From Chitinivibrionales bacterium (GTDB taxonomy: Bacteria; Fibrobacterota; Chitinivibrionia; Chitinivibrionales; WJKA01), in the NCBI GenBank assembly GCA_014728215.1, contig WJLZ01000189.1, positions 1 through 41,753 on the forward strand: a stretch of DNA of 41,753 bases, given 5' to 3'. Numbering within the stretch: position 1 is the stretch's first letter; each line of letters opens with the position of its first letter. The notes beneath the pieces are model-generated. The model made no database searches and was not told the origin of the DNA. It worked only from the letters and a program-made list of their open reading frames with translations. Position numbers and translations under genes: made by a program. Positions 16,153 to 24,113 of this stretch are shown here, one piece after another.

Positions 16153-17004
16153 ATGCGTATCAATCATAATATCCCTTCAATGGTCACTCAGGGTTCTCTT
16201 TCCAGTGTTAACCGGGAAATGGCCAAATCCCTGGAACGACTTTCAACCGGTTTAAGAATTAACAGAGCAAGTGATGACGCTGCCGGATTAGGTGTGTCTG
16301 AAAACCTGCGTACCCAGGTCCGTGGTACGGCCCAGGCAATGCGGAATGCACAGGATGGTATTGCTGCGATAACCATTGCTGAAGGTGCTGCAAATGAAAT
16401 CTCGGCTATCCTTCAACGTATGCGTGAACTGGCTATCCAGACTGCCAATGACACGCTGACCAGCGTAGAACGTCAGTATACCGATTCTGAATTTCAGCAC
16501 CTGGATGATGAAATCAACCGTATCGCAAGTGTCACTAACTATAACGGCATGGATCTGCTTTCCAGCGTTTCGACCAGATTCGGTTATTCTTCAGGAACCA
16601 CCGACGGTTCTACACTCTGGGTCGACGCCAATAACACGTATGGCAATGACAGTGTAACTATAACAATCGATACATTGACTTCTGCAGGTATCAGCGTCGA
16701 CAGCCTGTCACTCACCAGTCAGGCATCATCAGTAGAGGCTGTTTCCGGTCTCGATGATGCTATCGACAGCGTCAACAGGATGAGGACCAATATGGGTGCA
16801 TATATCAACAGGCTTGAACACAGTATAAACAACCTGACCATATCCAATACCAACCAGCAGTCGGCTGAATCGAAGATTCGTGACGTCGATTTTGCTAATG
16901 AGTCGTCTCAGTACACACGGAATCAGATTTTGACACAGTCCGGCACCGCAATGTTGGCACAGGCAAATCTTGTTCCGCAGAGTGTTCTCCAATTGCTTGG
17001 ATAA
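16153..17004 (+). CDS. fliC: flagellin
   Basis: 283-residue filament subunit. The conserved D0/D1 N-terminus (MRINHNIPSMVTQGSL, then LERLSTGLRINRASDDAAGL and RNAQDGIAAITIAEGAANEI) and C-terminus (INNLTISNTNQQSAESKIRD, then MLAQANLVPQSVLQLLG) are complete. The central variable region is short (about residues 135-210), giving a small flagellin. A strong SD (AAGGAGG) precedes the ATG, and an intrinsic terminator closes the gene, so it is a monocistronic, highly expressed unit. Export is via the flagellar type III apparatus, and no signal peptide is present, as expected. Other flagellar genes must lie outside the window. Confidence 0.97.
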   Translation: MRINHNIPSMVTQGSLSSVNREMAKSLERLSTGLRINRASDDAAGLGVSENLRTQVRGTAQAMRNAQDGIAAITIAEGAANEISAILQRMRELAIQTANDTLTSVERQYTDSEFQHLDDEINRIASVTNYNGMDLLSSVSTRFGYSSGTTDGSTLWVDANNTYGNDSVTITIDTLTSAGISVDSLSLTSQASSVEAVSGLDDAIDSVNRMRTNMGAYINRLEHSINNLTISNTNQQSAESKIRDVDFANESSQYTRNQILTQSGTAMLAQANLVPQSVLQLLG

Positions 17005-17035
17005 GTCTGAGCAGGAAAAAACTATGCCCTATCCA

Positions 17036-17065
17036 GGAGGCGGGATTATTCCCGCTTCCTTTTTT
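17036..17065 (+). terminator. intrinsic terminator of the flagellin gene
   Basis: GGAGGCGGGA (17036-17045), loop TTAT, TCCCGCTTCC (17050-17059, one G-T pair), then six T residues. Strong stem, short loop and T-tract placed 30 bases after the flagellin stop codon. Confidence 0.9.
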
Positions 17066-17160
17066 AATTCCCCCCAAATTATTCCTTTGTATTGTCTTTT
17101 CTCGTAAAGACCCTGCCCTGTAAGACAGTGTTTTTAAAATGAACAATAAAATAATGATAT

Positions 17161-17182
17161 CAAATTAATAACAAATTAATAA
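17161..17182. repeat. tandem 11-bp repeat CAAATTAATAA x2
   Basis: Two exact tandem copies of an 11-base unit, with a partial third, in a very AT-rich stretch about 100 bases upstream of the gene at 17285. One helical turn spacing could matter for protein binding or DNA bending. Simple-sequence slippage is the plain alternative. Confidence 0.6.
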
Positions 17183-17284
17183 CAAAAAGTCAGAAAATTA
17201 TGCAAATATGCTGGAAATATAGTAAATTATTAAAAAGTAGTGTAAATCGGTCAATATTTAATATCAAGCCTGTTTATAGTTCAA

Positions 17285-18148
17285 ATGAAACTCCATTATA
17301 GCACATATCCGATCATGCTGGTAATTCTTCTCTGTCTGGCAACCGGAGGTATTGGTTACGTAATGGGGAACAGCAATTTACCCGATTCAAACAATGCTGC
17401 CGATAGGTACCTGCTTTCCAGTATCATTTCTGAGGCCGACCCCGATCATTATCAAATTGTTTCCCTGCATGCTCCTCATACCATGCAGGATACGGTAAAT
17501 GGAGTGCAATTTTCACTTTCAACTCCAAAGATGTCCTATAAACCGGGTGAAAAAATTACTGTCAATTATGCTGTGAAAAATCTTTCTCCTCGAAAGGTCT
17601 CCTTTAATTTCTCGTTAGATTGCCCATTCGATATGGTGGCAGTGGCAGGGAATGATACCGTGAGCTGGTATTTGCAGGAGCATCCTTGCCTGTTACAGCC
17701 GGCAGAAATAACCCTCGAGGCTTTTGAAGAAAAGGGGATTGAATTTCCTGCGATTCCGATGACTTCCGGAAAAGGTCCTCTTACTGTTTGGGCCGGAATG
17801 CGAGGATACGATTATTCCAGACTTTCAATTCAGTTGGAGCCAGAAGGCATCAATTCTGAGGCTACAGACAGCAAGTGGGATATTGCTCCAAAAAATAAGG
17901 CGCCCAAAATTACGTTTGATCAAAAAGACCAGGTAATGAACCTGCATCTCGAAAAGGGACATAAGCTTTCCATATCTGTCTATATAGTGAACGGACAGAA
18001 AGTCAATCAATTATCAAGTGAGAAGTTTTTTCCTCCCGGCATTCATCAATTCAGTTTCAAAAATGCCAGATTCGGTGAAGGTGTTTTGATTGTCAAAATT
18101 GCAGGTAATGAATTTTCACAGACAAAAATTATTAACATCCTCAAATAG
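17285..18148 (+). CDS. exported protein with BsuPI-like inhibitor domain and sorting-tail-like C-terminus
   Basis: 287 residues. An N-terminal hydrophobic segment (about 8-27) acts as signal peptide or anchor. Residues 75-185 resemble the BsuPI intracellular proteinase-inhibitor fold: a strand with VKNLSPRKVSFNF, then CPFDMVAVAGNDTVSWYL and a later LEAFEEKGIEFPAIP segment. These match the order NxS...F...Y/F-D-x-x-V...W in that family. The last 70 residues (LSISVYIVNGQKVNQLSS through GVLIVKIAGN) look like a type IX secretion type-A sorting domain. The gene heads the group that also holds a peptidase, a second BsuPI-like protein and a serpin. Inhibitory function is not shown by sequence; BsuPI domains may have other roles. 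Confidence 0.6.
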   Translation: MKLHYSTYPIMLVILLCLATGGIGYVMGNSNLPDSNNAADRYLLSSIISEADPDHYQIVSLHAPHTMQDTVNGVQFSLSTPKMSYKPGEKITVNYAVKNLSPRKVSFNFSLDCPFDMVAVAGNDTVSWYLQEHPCLLQPAEITLEAFEEKGIEFPAIPMTSGKGPLTVWAGMRGYDYSRLSIQLEPEGINSEATDSKWDIAPKNKAPKITFDQKDQVMNLHLEKGHKLSISVYIVNGQKVNQLSSEKFFPPGIHQFSFKNARFGEGVLIVKIAGNEFSQTKIINILK

Positions 18149-18189
18149 TGCCTGTAAATGCTGTAGTCATTTCTCAATCCATTATATTT

Positions 18190-18516
18190 TTAGATTGAAT
18201 CGAGCGAATGAATTATCTTGAAACTCCTGTCGAGGTTGGAGTTGGTGAAAAGATCCAGGACAAATCCCGGCGGAATGCAGAAAATCAGTTCTTTGTTATT
18301 TTCCTGAAAAAGTCTCCACGAGTATACAAATACACCCAGCCAGTGGCTGTCGAGGTAATTGATTGAACTGAGGTCAATCACAAGCTGCTGAAACGGTTTT
18401 TTGGCCATATTCTCGAGTCTTTTGGATATTTTGATTGCATCCTCAGAAGAAATCTTTCCGGTAATCTCCAACACCGGAATATCCTTATGTTTCTTTGCTT
18501 TAATTTTAATTGCCAT
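18190..18516 (-). CDS. STAS-domain protein, anti-sigma factor antagonist type
   Basis: 108 residues forming a single STAS domain. IPVLEITGKISSEDAIKI is followed by QLVIDLSSINYLDSHWLGVF, in which the serine of the DS pair sits at the usual phosphorylation site. Such proteins bind RsbW/SpoIIAB-like kinases in partner-switching circuits. AGAGGA about 9 bases upstream supports the start. It is transcribed divergently from the peptidase gene, 76 bases away, and converges with the BsuPI-like gene. No kinase is adjacent; the receiver-HATPase protein at 32718-33629 in this window is a possible partner. Confidence 0.85.
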   Translation of the reverse strand: MAIKIKAKKHKDIPVLEITGKISSEDAIKISKRLENMAKKPFQQLVIDLSSINYLDSHWLGVFVYSWRLFQENNKELIFCIPPGFVLDLFTNSNLDRSFKIIHSLDSI

Positions 18517-18592
18517 TACAGCAATTCCTCTGAAAGAAAATTGTATAGTGATGATTTTTCGTTCATTTAATCATTCATTGCCGACAAGAAAA

Positions 18593-20098
18593 ATGATTTA
18601 CCGTATATTGTCCGTTAAGCTTTTGCTTCTTGCTCTTTTTATCTGTACCTGTACACATAATCCTTCCGGGCCCGACCAGAAGGAAACATATGCGGGCACT
18701 TTCAATTATACCGTTTTTATTCCTTCAATGCCACAAGATTCATTGAGAATTGTAATCGAAATTACCGATCGTGCAATGATGGAGGATTCTCTCTGTTTCG
18801 CCCTTCCACCGGTGTATGCCGACAATCCACTTCTCGACGAAACAGGAAATAATGTTCACAATATTATAGTTTACGATTCGTCGGGAAACACAATCGGCCA
18901 TACTATTGATAGTATGCAAATCGGGCCGAAGAAAAACGGCATTCTCACATTTGAAGATATCCATGCTCCCGTTACTGTTGAGTATACGGTAACATTCAAT
19001 TATATCGATTCGGCATTTATGCCGCCACCATACATTGGTGAAAATACGGGATATTGTGCCGGACACTATCTTTTCGCGATTCCTCTGGCGAGCCGGGAGC
19101 TTGCTCATATCTGGCGGGACAGGCGTGATATTTCCCTCGATTATGTTCTTGGTAATGCAATTCACCTCCGGGGAGACGGTCCCGATAACGTTGAATATTC
19201 CAATGCATACGAACTACTCTTTTCCACCTTTGCCTTGGGGGGTGAAGAGCTAATTTGGGGGACCTGGGGCGGACAGGAATTCGGCATTGTTTCTCTTTCA
19301 TCGGAGATTTCCCTCACAGCCTCTTTCGTGGTTTCGATTGAAAATACCGTCGCCACCCTGCTTTCTGATATCACCGGCTCCTTTATGCCTCTTAATCACC
19401 CGCTTACCGCGATGTTAGGTGTTGTTGAAGGCGGTGGCATTGAAGGGTATCATGCCTTTGCGGTTATGCGCCCCGACCCGGATGATACTCTCGGCGTTTT
19501 TAATATGGTCCTGACCCATGAAATTCTTCATAGCTGGATCGGGGTGCGCGTCGGTGATTGGGAAGATCCATGGTTTAAGGAAGGGATCACCAATTATCTG
19601 GGATTTTTGATAACAAAAAGAAATAATTATTGCTCCCGGGAATATCTGGAGAGTGTGCTCCTCAAAGATCTTAGTGATTCTCCTGATGTACAAGACTACG
19701 CTCTTTCCGATCCTTCAAACAGGATCTGGCTGTTTACGGGGCCGGATAGTCGGACCGAACTTGTGTATGTCAAAGGTGCGCAGGTTGCCATGCTTCTGGA
19801 TCGAAGACTCCGGCGGGGACCTGCCGGGGTGTCGCTGGATGAGATTATCGGTGCTTTTGTCGCGGCCTGTGATGGAAGAGCATTTTACCGCTCTGAATGG
19901 GTTGAGTTCATGGAGAGCAGTGCCGGCTCAGCGGTCGATGATATTTTCGCGGAGTATGTAGACAAGCCTGGCGCCATTCCCGATTCGGTTCTTCAGGAAA
20001 ATTACCTGTGGCTGGGCAATCATGGCGCCTTCGGAGATTTTGTTCTTGCAAAGAAGAGGCCCTGCGGGGATGCCTTAGCCGATATCGTGAAATGGTAA
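18593..20098 (+). CDS. lipoprotein gluzincin metallopeptidase, M1/M61-like
   Basis: 501-residue zinc peptidase. The start at 18593 is chosen because it opens a lipoprotein signal peptide (LLLLALFIC, lipobox ending at a Cys near residue 21); the reading frame itself is open further upstream. The active site is H309-E310-x2-H313 (HEILHSW), and the third ligand is probably E330 in WFKEGITNYLGF. This is the M1/M61 arrangement, but with 16 residues between instead of the usual 18 or more. The N-terminal part (residues 25-250) is beta-rich like M1/M61 proteins. It should be a surface or periplasmic lipid-anchored exopeptidase; the substrate is unknown. It lies between two BsuPI-like genes and upstream of a serpin. 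Confidence 0.75.
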   Translation: MIYRILSVKLLLLALFICTCTHNPSGPDQKETYAGTFNYTVFIPSMPQDSLRIVIEITDRAMMEDSLCFALPPVYADNPLLDETGNNVHNIIVYDSSGNTIGHTIDSMQIGPKKNGILTFEDIHAPVTVEYTVTFNYIDSAFMPPPYIGENTGYCAGHYLFAIPLASRELAHIWRDRRDISLDYVLGNAIHLRGDGPDNVEYSNAYELLFSTFALGGEELIWGTWGGQEFGIVSLSSEISLTASFVVSIENTVATLLSDITGSFMPLNHPLTAMLGVVEGGGIEGYHAFAVMRPDPDDTLGVFNMVLTHEILHSWIGVRVGDWEDPWFKEGITNYLGFLITKRNNYCSREYLESVLLKDLSDSPDVQDYALSDPSNRIWLFTGPDSRTELVYVKGAQVAMLLDRRLRRGPAGVSLDEIIGAFVAACDGRAFYRSEWVEFMESSAGSAVDDIFAEYVDKPGAIPDSVLQENYLWLGNHGAFGDFVLAKKRPCGDALADIVKW

Positions 20099-20391
20099 TA
20101 TTCCATTTATTGATTTAGTGTAAGTCTCACAAATGAGACCCCCGGTCCTGGATGTGGGACGGTGAGCTTCGATACCTGGCCTTTTTCGCTGAAAAATCCC
20201 TGATTAACCTGGTATGTCATTTGCAACGATGGCGGTTCTGGAGGGTACGGGCACCTTTTCAACGAATAGAGACGGAGAGATCGAGGACAGAATACAAGCA
20301 GGATCGCTTGTGTTGAGCATCGAACTTCTTACTGGTAGTGCCTCAAGCGAAAAATTTATTATCATTCGTCAAAAATTATAAGGAGGGAATA
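20099..20391. other. intergenic region with inverted repeat and possible gene remnant
   Basis: 293 bases. GTCTCA (20124-20129) and TGAGAC (20134-20139) form a 6-bp hairpin just after the peptidase gene, without a T-tract. The minus strand also has an open frame of some 60 codons ending near 20108, with a tail (GVSFVRLTLN) like a sorting domain, but no start codon or SD was found for it. The plus-strand ORF at 20214-20381 is listed separately. Confidence 0.45.
20214..20381 (+). pseudogene. short ORF resembling the end of a sorting-tail domain
   Basis: 55-codon frame (MSFATMAVLEGTGTFSTNRD onward) ending SLVLSIELLTGSASSEKF plus a short basic tail. The end has the pattern of a secretion-tail C-terminus (G-x-L/Y-x-x-x-I/L-x-T-G...K-x-I-I). 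It has no SD. Its TAA overlaps the SD of the next gene, so translation of the two could be coupled. It may be a decayed gene fragment or a genuine small protein; I favour a remnant. Confidence 0.3.
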
Positions 20392-21846
20392 ATGAATATC
20401 CGAGGAGCACTTCTGATTCTATATTTAGCGGCTGGGATATCCGCTCAAATAGTGTTGCCGATAAAGGACTCCTGTTTGCTTGAAGGTACTGTTATGGATG
20501 ATCCTGCGGTGATTGGTTGGAGACGCATGAGCATGCCGGTTGCCGGGGCACAGGTGTATCTCAAAAAAAGTGTCGATATCGCTTATCCGATGGATAATAG
20601 CGGAAACGATCAATTGTATCCGGCGCCCTATCCCTACTATATGATTGTTGATTCGGCGAAAACCGATGCTGCCGGTGAATTCTCATTTGGAAAAAGGACG
20701 CCGGGGAATTATCGGTTAACAGTTGTGGCCGACGGTTATCATTCGAAAAACGAAGATCTGTATCTTAAAAAAGACGAAGATATCACTATCATTCTTGCGC
20801 CGGAAGGAGCGTATGGAAGTATCTCGGGTAATGTGACTGCCGCCGAGTGTCCCTCAAATCCAGATATTCTTGCTCCGTGCATAATCAGGCCGGTTTCAGG
20901 CTGCACGGTGACGGTAGTATTGGATACGTCTTTAATATATCCGGTTCCGGGGCCTGTTTTGATGGATGATTATTCGCAGAATATAATTGCCCCGGATGGT
21001 TATTACCGTGCTGTCACCGACAGCGACGGTAATTACAAAATCGACAGTATCCCGATTACCGAATCGGACCAGGCGGTCAGGGTAACAGCCCGCAAATCGG
21101 GGTATGCACCGGAAACCAAGACAACAACCCTGGATAATTTTTCGGTTTCCATAATCAATTTTTCTTTGACAGAAGCCTATGCCAATTCCGCAACCAATAT
21201 TCTTCGAAACGTACATTTCACTGCCGCTACCGATAAGGCAGTATATACTCCCGGTAATGAAGTGCGGGTGATGTACAAGGTGAAAAATAATTCTCAACGT
21301 ACCGTTACCTATGAGATGGGGGGCTGCCAGTATGGTCTTCTCGTTGAGCATGGTCAGGGCGATATTGTATACGAGTATCCGGGGACTATGTTCTGTCCTG
21401 CCTATGTTGTAACCCGGACACTGGACCCCGGCGATAGTCTGGTTTTTCATTTTCCCGCTTTCAACGCCCCCGATCAGGCCGGCACCTTCACGGCTACCGC
21501 ATGGATATTGAATCATGACAGCACCAAAGTATCGGTCGATTTTTCTGTAGATACTGCTCTGCCGGCCCTGTCGGGAACCGGCCTTGGAAAGGGGAAAAGC
21601 CTTGAAGAATTATCCTTTGGAACAACCTCCGGGACCCTGGAATTCAGTATCGATAAGGCGCAGGTGATTTCGATTGAGGCGTTTCTGCTTAACGGCAAAA
21701 CCATCCCCTTGATCTCACGCAGATATATGAACGCCGGCCGGCATGAAATTTCCCTGAATGAACGAGTATTGTCAAGCAAAGCGGCGGTTTTCCGAATGAG
21801 CGGAATGAACTTTTCCAGAGTTATACGAGCAGTAGTGGTGAAATAA
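20392..21846 (+). CDS. exported protein with carboxypeptidase-regulatory-like repeats and a BsuPI-like domain
   Basis: 484 residues. The ATG at 20392 follows AAGGAGG and opens a signal peptide (MNIRGALLILYLAAGISA). Two beta-sandwich domains resembling carboxypeptidase regulatory repeats follow: about 25-140 (AGEFSFGKRTPGNYRLTVVA) and 141-280 (DGNYKIDSIPI, VRVTARKSGYAPE). Next is a BsuPI-like domain at about 290-400 (VKNNSQRTVTYEM, CQYGLLVEHGQGDIVYEYPG, LDPGDSLVFHFP). The last 80 residues look like a secretion sorting tail (SIEAFLLNGKTIPL...). It shares the BsuPI-plus-tail design with the protein at 17285 and directly precedes the serpin gene (31 bases). A surface-exposed inhibitor or adhesin is plausible. 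Confidence 0.6.
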   Translation: MNIRGALLILYLAAGISAQIVLPIKDSCLLEGTVMDDPAVIGWRRMSMPVAGAQVYLKKSVDIAYPMDNSGNDQLYPAPYPYYMIVDSAKTDAAGEFSFGKRTPGNYRLTVVADGYHSKNEDLYLKKDEDITIILAPEGAYGSISGNVTAAECPSNPDILAPCIIRPVSGCTVTVVLDTSLIYPVPGPVLMDDYSQNIIAPDGYYRAVTDSDGNYKIDSIPITESDQAVRVTARKSGYAPETKTTTLDNFSVSIINFSLTEAYANSATNILRNVHFTAATDKAVYTPGNEVRVMYKVKNNSQRTVTYEMGGCQYGLLVEHGQGDIVYEYPGTMFCPAYVVTRTLDPGDSLVFHFPAFNAPDQAGTFTATAWILNHDSTKVSVDFSVDTALPALSGTGLGKGKSLEELSFGTTSGTLEFSIDKAQVISIEAFLLNGKTIPLISRRYMNAGRHEISLNERVLSSKAAVFRMSGMNFSRVIRAVVVK

Positions 21847-21877
21847 TATTGTATCTTTTTAAAAAATCGGGGACATA

Positions 21878-23188
21878 ATGCAAAAAATGACATTGTTTGT
21901 TTGGGCTATTCTTTTTATAATGATGGCCGGTTGTTCCGAAGGGGATTCTCCCCTTACCACCGACACCGGTCAAACATCGGATATGCCTTTTGCCATGGCA
22001 CAGGGAACATCCAGGCGAGAGGCTGCTCCAGAACAAAATATTATCACACAACAGGCTTCTTCGATTAACAGATTTGCCCTTGCGATGTACAAATATCTTG
22101 CCGAAAAAGAGGGTAATACTTTCTTTTCACCCTATAGCATTATTGCAGCCCTCGGGATGGCCGAGGCTGGTGCAGAGGGCGAAACAGAACGTCAGATCCG
22201 GGAAGCACTCTTTGTAACCCTGTCCGGCGATGACCTGCACGGTGCACTCAACGGTCTCGATTTGTCACTTGAGGAGTATGCACAGGCACAACAGGGTGTA
22301 ACGCTTTGTATCGTTAACAGCATCTGGGCGCAAACAGGATGGAATTTATTACCCGAATATCTTAATCTGCTTTCCCGGTATTACGGCGCAGGGGTTAACC
22401 TTCTCGATTTTATTTCCGAGCCCGATTCGAGCAGGATTGTAATCAATACCTGGGTGGAAGAGCAGACAAACCAGCGGATCGAAGACCTTATTCCGCAGGG
22501 CGCCATCAGAAGTGATACGAGGCTTGTTTTGACCAATGCGATCCATTTCCTTGCCGATTGGCGTTATCAGTTCGATCCTGCACTGACCGGTGATGAATCT
22601 TTTACCCGCCTGGATAACAGTACGATCACCGTTCCCCTGATGCAGCTTGGTGAATCCGGCGAAAAAGTAACCATGGCCTATGCGCAAAGGGGGCATGTCC
22701 GGGCTGTGGATTTTCCGTACAGAGGCAATCGGCTGTGTATGACAGTCCTGTTGCCCGACAGCGGAGAATTCGATGAGTTTGAAAATTCCTGCACTGCAGA
22801 CACGATTGACGAAATCCTTCAGCTGCTGGATTCAACTAAGCTTCCGCCCGTGCGTCTGCCCAAATACACCGTTACAACCGCTTCACTTTCTCTGGTCGAA
22901 GCGTTGAAATCGCTTGGAATGACTGATGCATTTGACGCATCTAAAGCCGATTTTTCGGGTATTGACGGTACGAAAGGCCTGTGTGTGTCGGATGTTATCC
23001 ATAAAGCCTTTATTGCCGTTGATGAGAGCGGCACCGAGGCGGCGGCGGCCACTGCGGTAGTTATCTCTCGCTCATCGGTAGGTGATATGCCGAGCTTTGT
23101 TGCCGACAGGCCGTTTATCTATCTCATTCGTGACCGGCAAACGGGGGTGATCCTTTTTATGGGAAGGCTTGTAGATCCGGCAGAATAG
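21878..23188 (+). CDS. lipoprotein serpin (serine protease inhibitor)
   Basis: 436 residues. The N-terminus has a lipoprotein signal with lipobox MAGC near residue 19, so it should be membrane-anchored and face the periplasm or surface. The serpin core is clear: NRFALAMYKYLAEKEGNTFFSPYSI at the start, the breach segment FLADWRYQFDP, and VSDVIHKAFIAVDESGTEAA leading into the reactive loop. The hinge (GTEAAAATA, P15-P7) is small and alanine-rich as inhibitory serpins require. The loop then reads VVISRSSVGDMPSF, putting P1 at Ser or at the adjacent Arg depending on loop length, near residue 396. It ends with the conserved RPFIYLIRD and GRLVDP strand. Bacterial serpins are uncommon and usually guard against external or own secreted proteases. 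Confidence 0.93.
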   Translation: MQKMTLFVWAILFIMMAGCSEGDSPLTTDTGQTSDMPFAMAQGTSRREAAPEQNIITQQASSINRFALAMYKYLAEKEGNTFFSPYSIIAALGMAEAGAEGETERQIREALFVTLSGDDLHGALNGLDLSLEEYAQAQQGVTLCIVNSIWAQTGWNLLPEYLNLLSRYYGAGVNLLDFISEPDSSRIVINTWVEEQTNQRIEDLIPQGAIRSDTRLVLTNAIHFLADWRYQFDPALTGDESFTRLDNSTITVPLMQLGESGEKVTMAYAQRGHVRAVDFPYRGNRLCMTVLLPDSGEFDEFENSCTADTIDEILQLLDSTKLPPVRLPKYTVTTASLSLVEALKSLGMTDAFDASKADFSGIDGTKGLCVSDVIHKAFIAVDESGTEAAAATAVVISRSSVGDMPSFVADRPFIYLIRDRQTGVILFMGRLVDPAE

Positions 23189-23337
23189 AAATATTCCCCT
23201 GAAAATGTAAAAGCGTTCATCCTTTCGGCATTCATAGCTTTGCTTGTTTATCCCCAAAGAGCACCTTTCTCCCGTGACTTATTTCCCATTAAATTTGATC
23301 TTTCCCCTGCAGCAAAATTATTTAGAGGAGATTATTT

Positions 23338-23364
23338 ATGTGCGATCAAATCGGGAAGGACTAA
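23338..23364 (+). other. possible 8-codon upstream ORF (MCDQIGKD)
   Basis: ATG at 23338 with AGAGGAG seven bases upstream, ending at TAA two bases before the ATG of the next gene. Its last codons contain the AAGGA SD for that gene. It may couple translation. Alternatively the same SD serves a GTG at 23340, in frame with the next gene. Confidence 0.35.
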
Positions 23365-23366
23365 AA

Positions 23367-24101
23367 ATGAGAATTGAATTACCGCTTAATGGAACCGGGC
23401 AGCTTTTAGGAATTCGGGCACCCTTTGACGGTGTTCTTGAGGCATTGCGACTTGAAGGTGCTGATGGACCGCTCTCTTTTGCAGAACTGGCGGCGGCGCG
23501 GATCAATGCAGGCGGAAAAAGCAAGCTCTGTACCATGGGAGCTTTTGTCAGAGAGGCTGTTGTGCATACAGAAACAGGGCCGACCTATTATGTTCGGAAC
23601 TCACCGCTTCTTGATATAAGACTTACTCGTAAGGTAATGCACCTGCATAACATGCTCGAAGCTGTCCAAGGAACGGAACGGGACCATTCCGGTTTTGGGG
23701 AGATATATTTCGGAGATATCCTTGACAGCTCCATATTTGAGACTATCGTCAGCCAGGCACAGGAAGATGCCCGGAAGGCTCCTCATCAACGGCGTGTACT
23801 GATTGTGCCCGAAACAAAAAGCTTTCGGATACCCGCGGACCGTTTTGATAAGAGTGAGTTGGCATTATGGGTTTTCGGCGGCCCTGAGCAGGCGCGGGCT
23901 TATGGTGAGTTCCTTTCTCAATCCAAAATCAATGAATCACCAGTCTGGCTTGTGGAGTGGCTGATACCCGATCTTTCACGGAAACCTTTTATCCGTCAGC
24001 TCTTTTTCGGTGCTTTAGAGTTCGGTTCGAGCATTAACGGCGGACGGCGCCTGGGTTTTGATGATGGTTTGCAGGGTGGAGTATGGGGCGTGAAAGGATG
24101 A
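23367..24101 (+). CDS. protein of unknown function, 244 aa
   Basis: I do not recognise this protein. It has no signal peptide or membrane segment and looks like a soluble alpha/beta protein. Landmarks are ELPLNGTGQLLGIRAPFDGV at the N-terminus, LLDIRLTRKVMHLHNML in the middle, VLIVPETKSFRIPADRF, and a glycine-rich C-terminus (SSINGGRRLGFDDGLQGG). The ATG at 23367 has AAGGA six bases upstream. A GTG at 23340 with a strong SD would add nine residues. It follows the serpin by 178 bases and converges with the small minus-strand gene at 24114-24443, so it is probably its own unit. No function is assigned. Confidence 0.75.
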   Translation: MRIELPLNGTGQLLGIRAPFDGVLEALRLEGADGPLSFAELAAARINAGGKSKLCTMGAFVREAVVHTETGPTYYVRNSPLLDIRLTRKVMHLHNMLEAVQGTERDHSGFGEIYFGDILDSSIFETIVSQAQEDARKAPHQRRVLIVPETKSFRIPADRFDKSELALWVFGGPEQARAYGEFLSQSKINESPVWLVEWLIPDLSRKPFIRQLFFGALEFGSSINGGRRLGFDDGLQGGVWGVKG

Positions 24102-24113
24102 GCAGATTGGAAA

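Noticed and set aside
20457-20464. Perfect GCCGATAA sigma-28-like -10
   Set aside because: Lies inside the coding region at 20392 with no matching TAAA at the right spacing; shows that single 8-mer hits occur by chance here.
20932-21516. 194-codon minus-strand frame inside the gene at 20392
   Set aside because: Fully antisense to a protein with clear domains and an excellent SD; no SD or recognisable product of its own.
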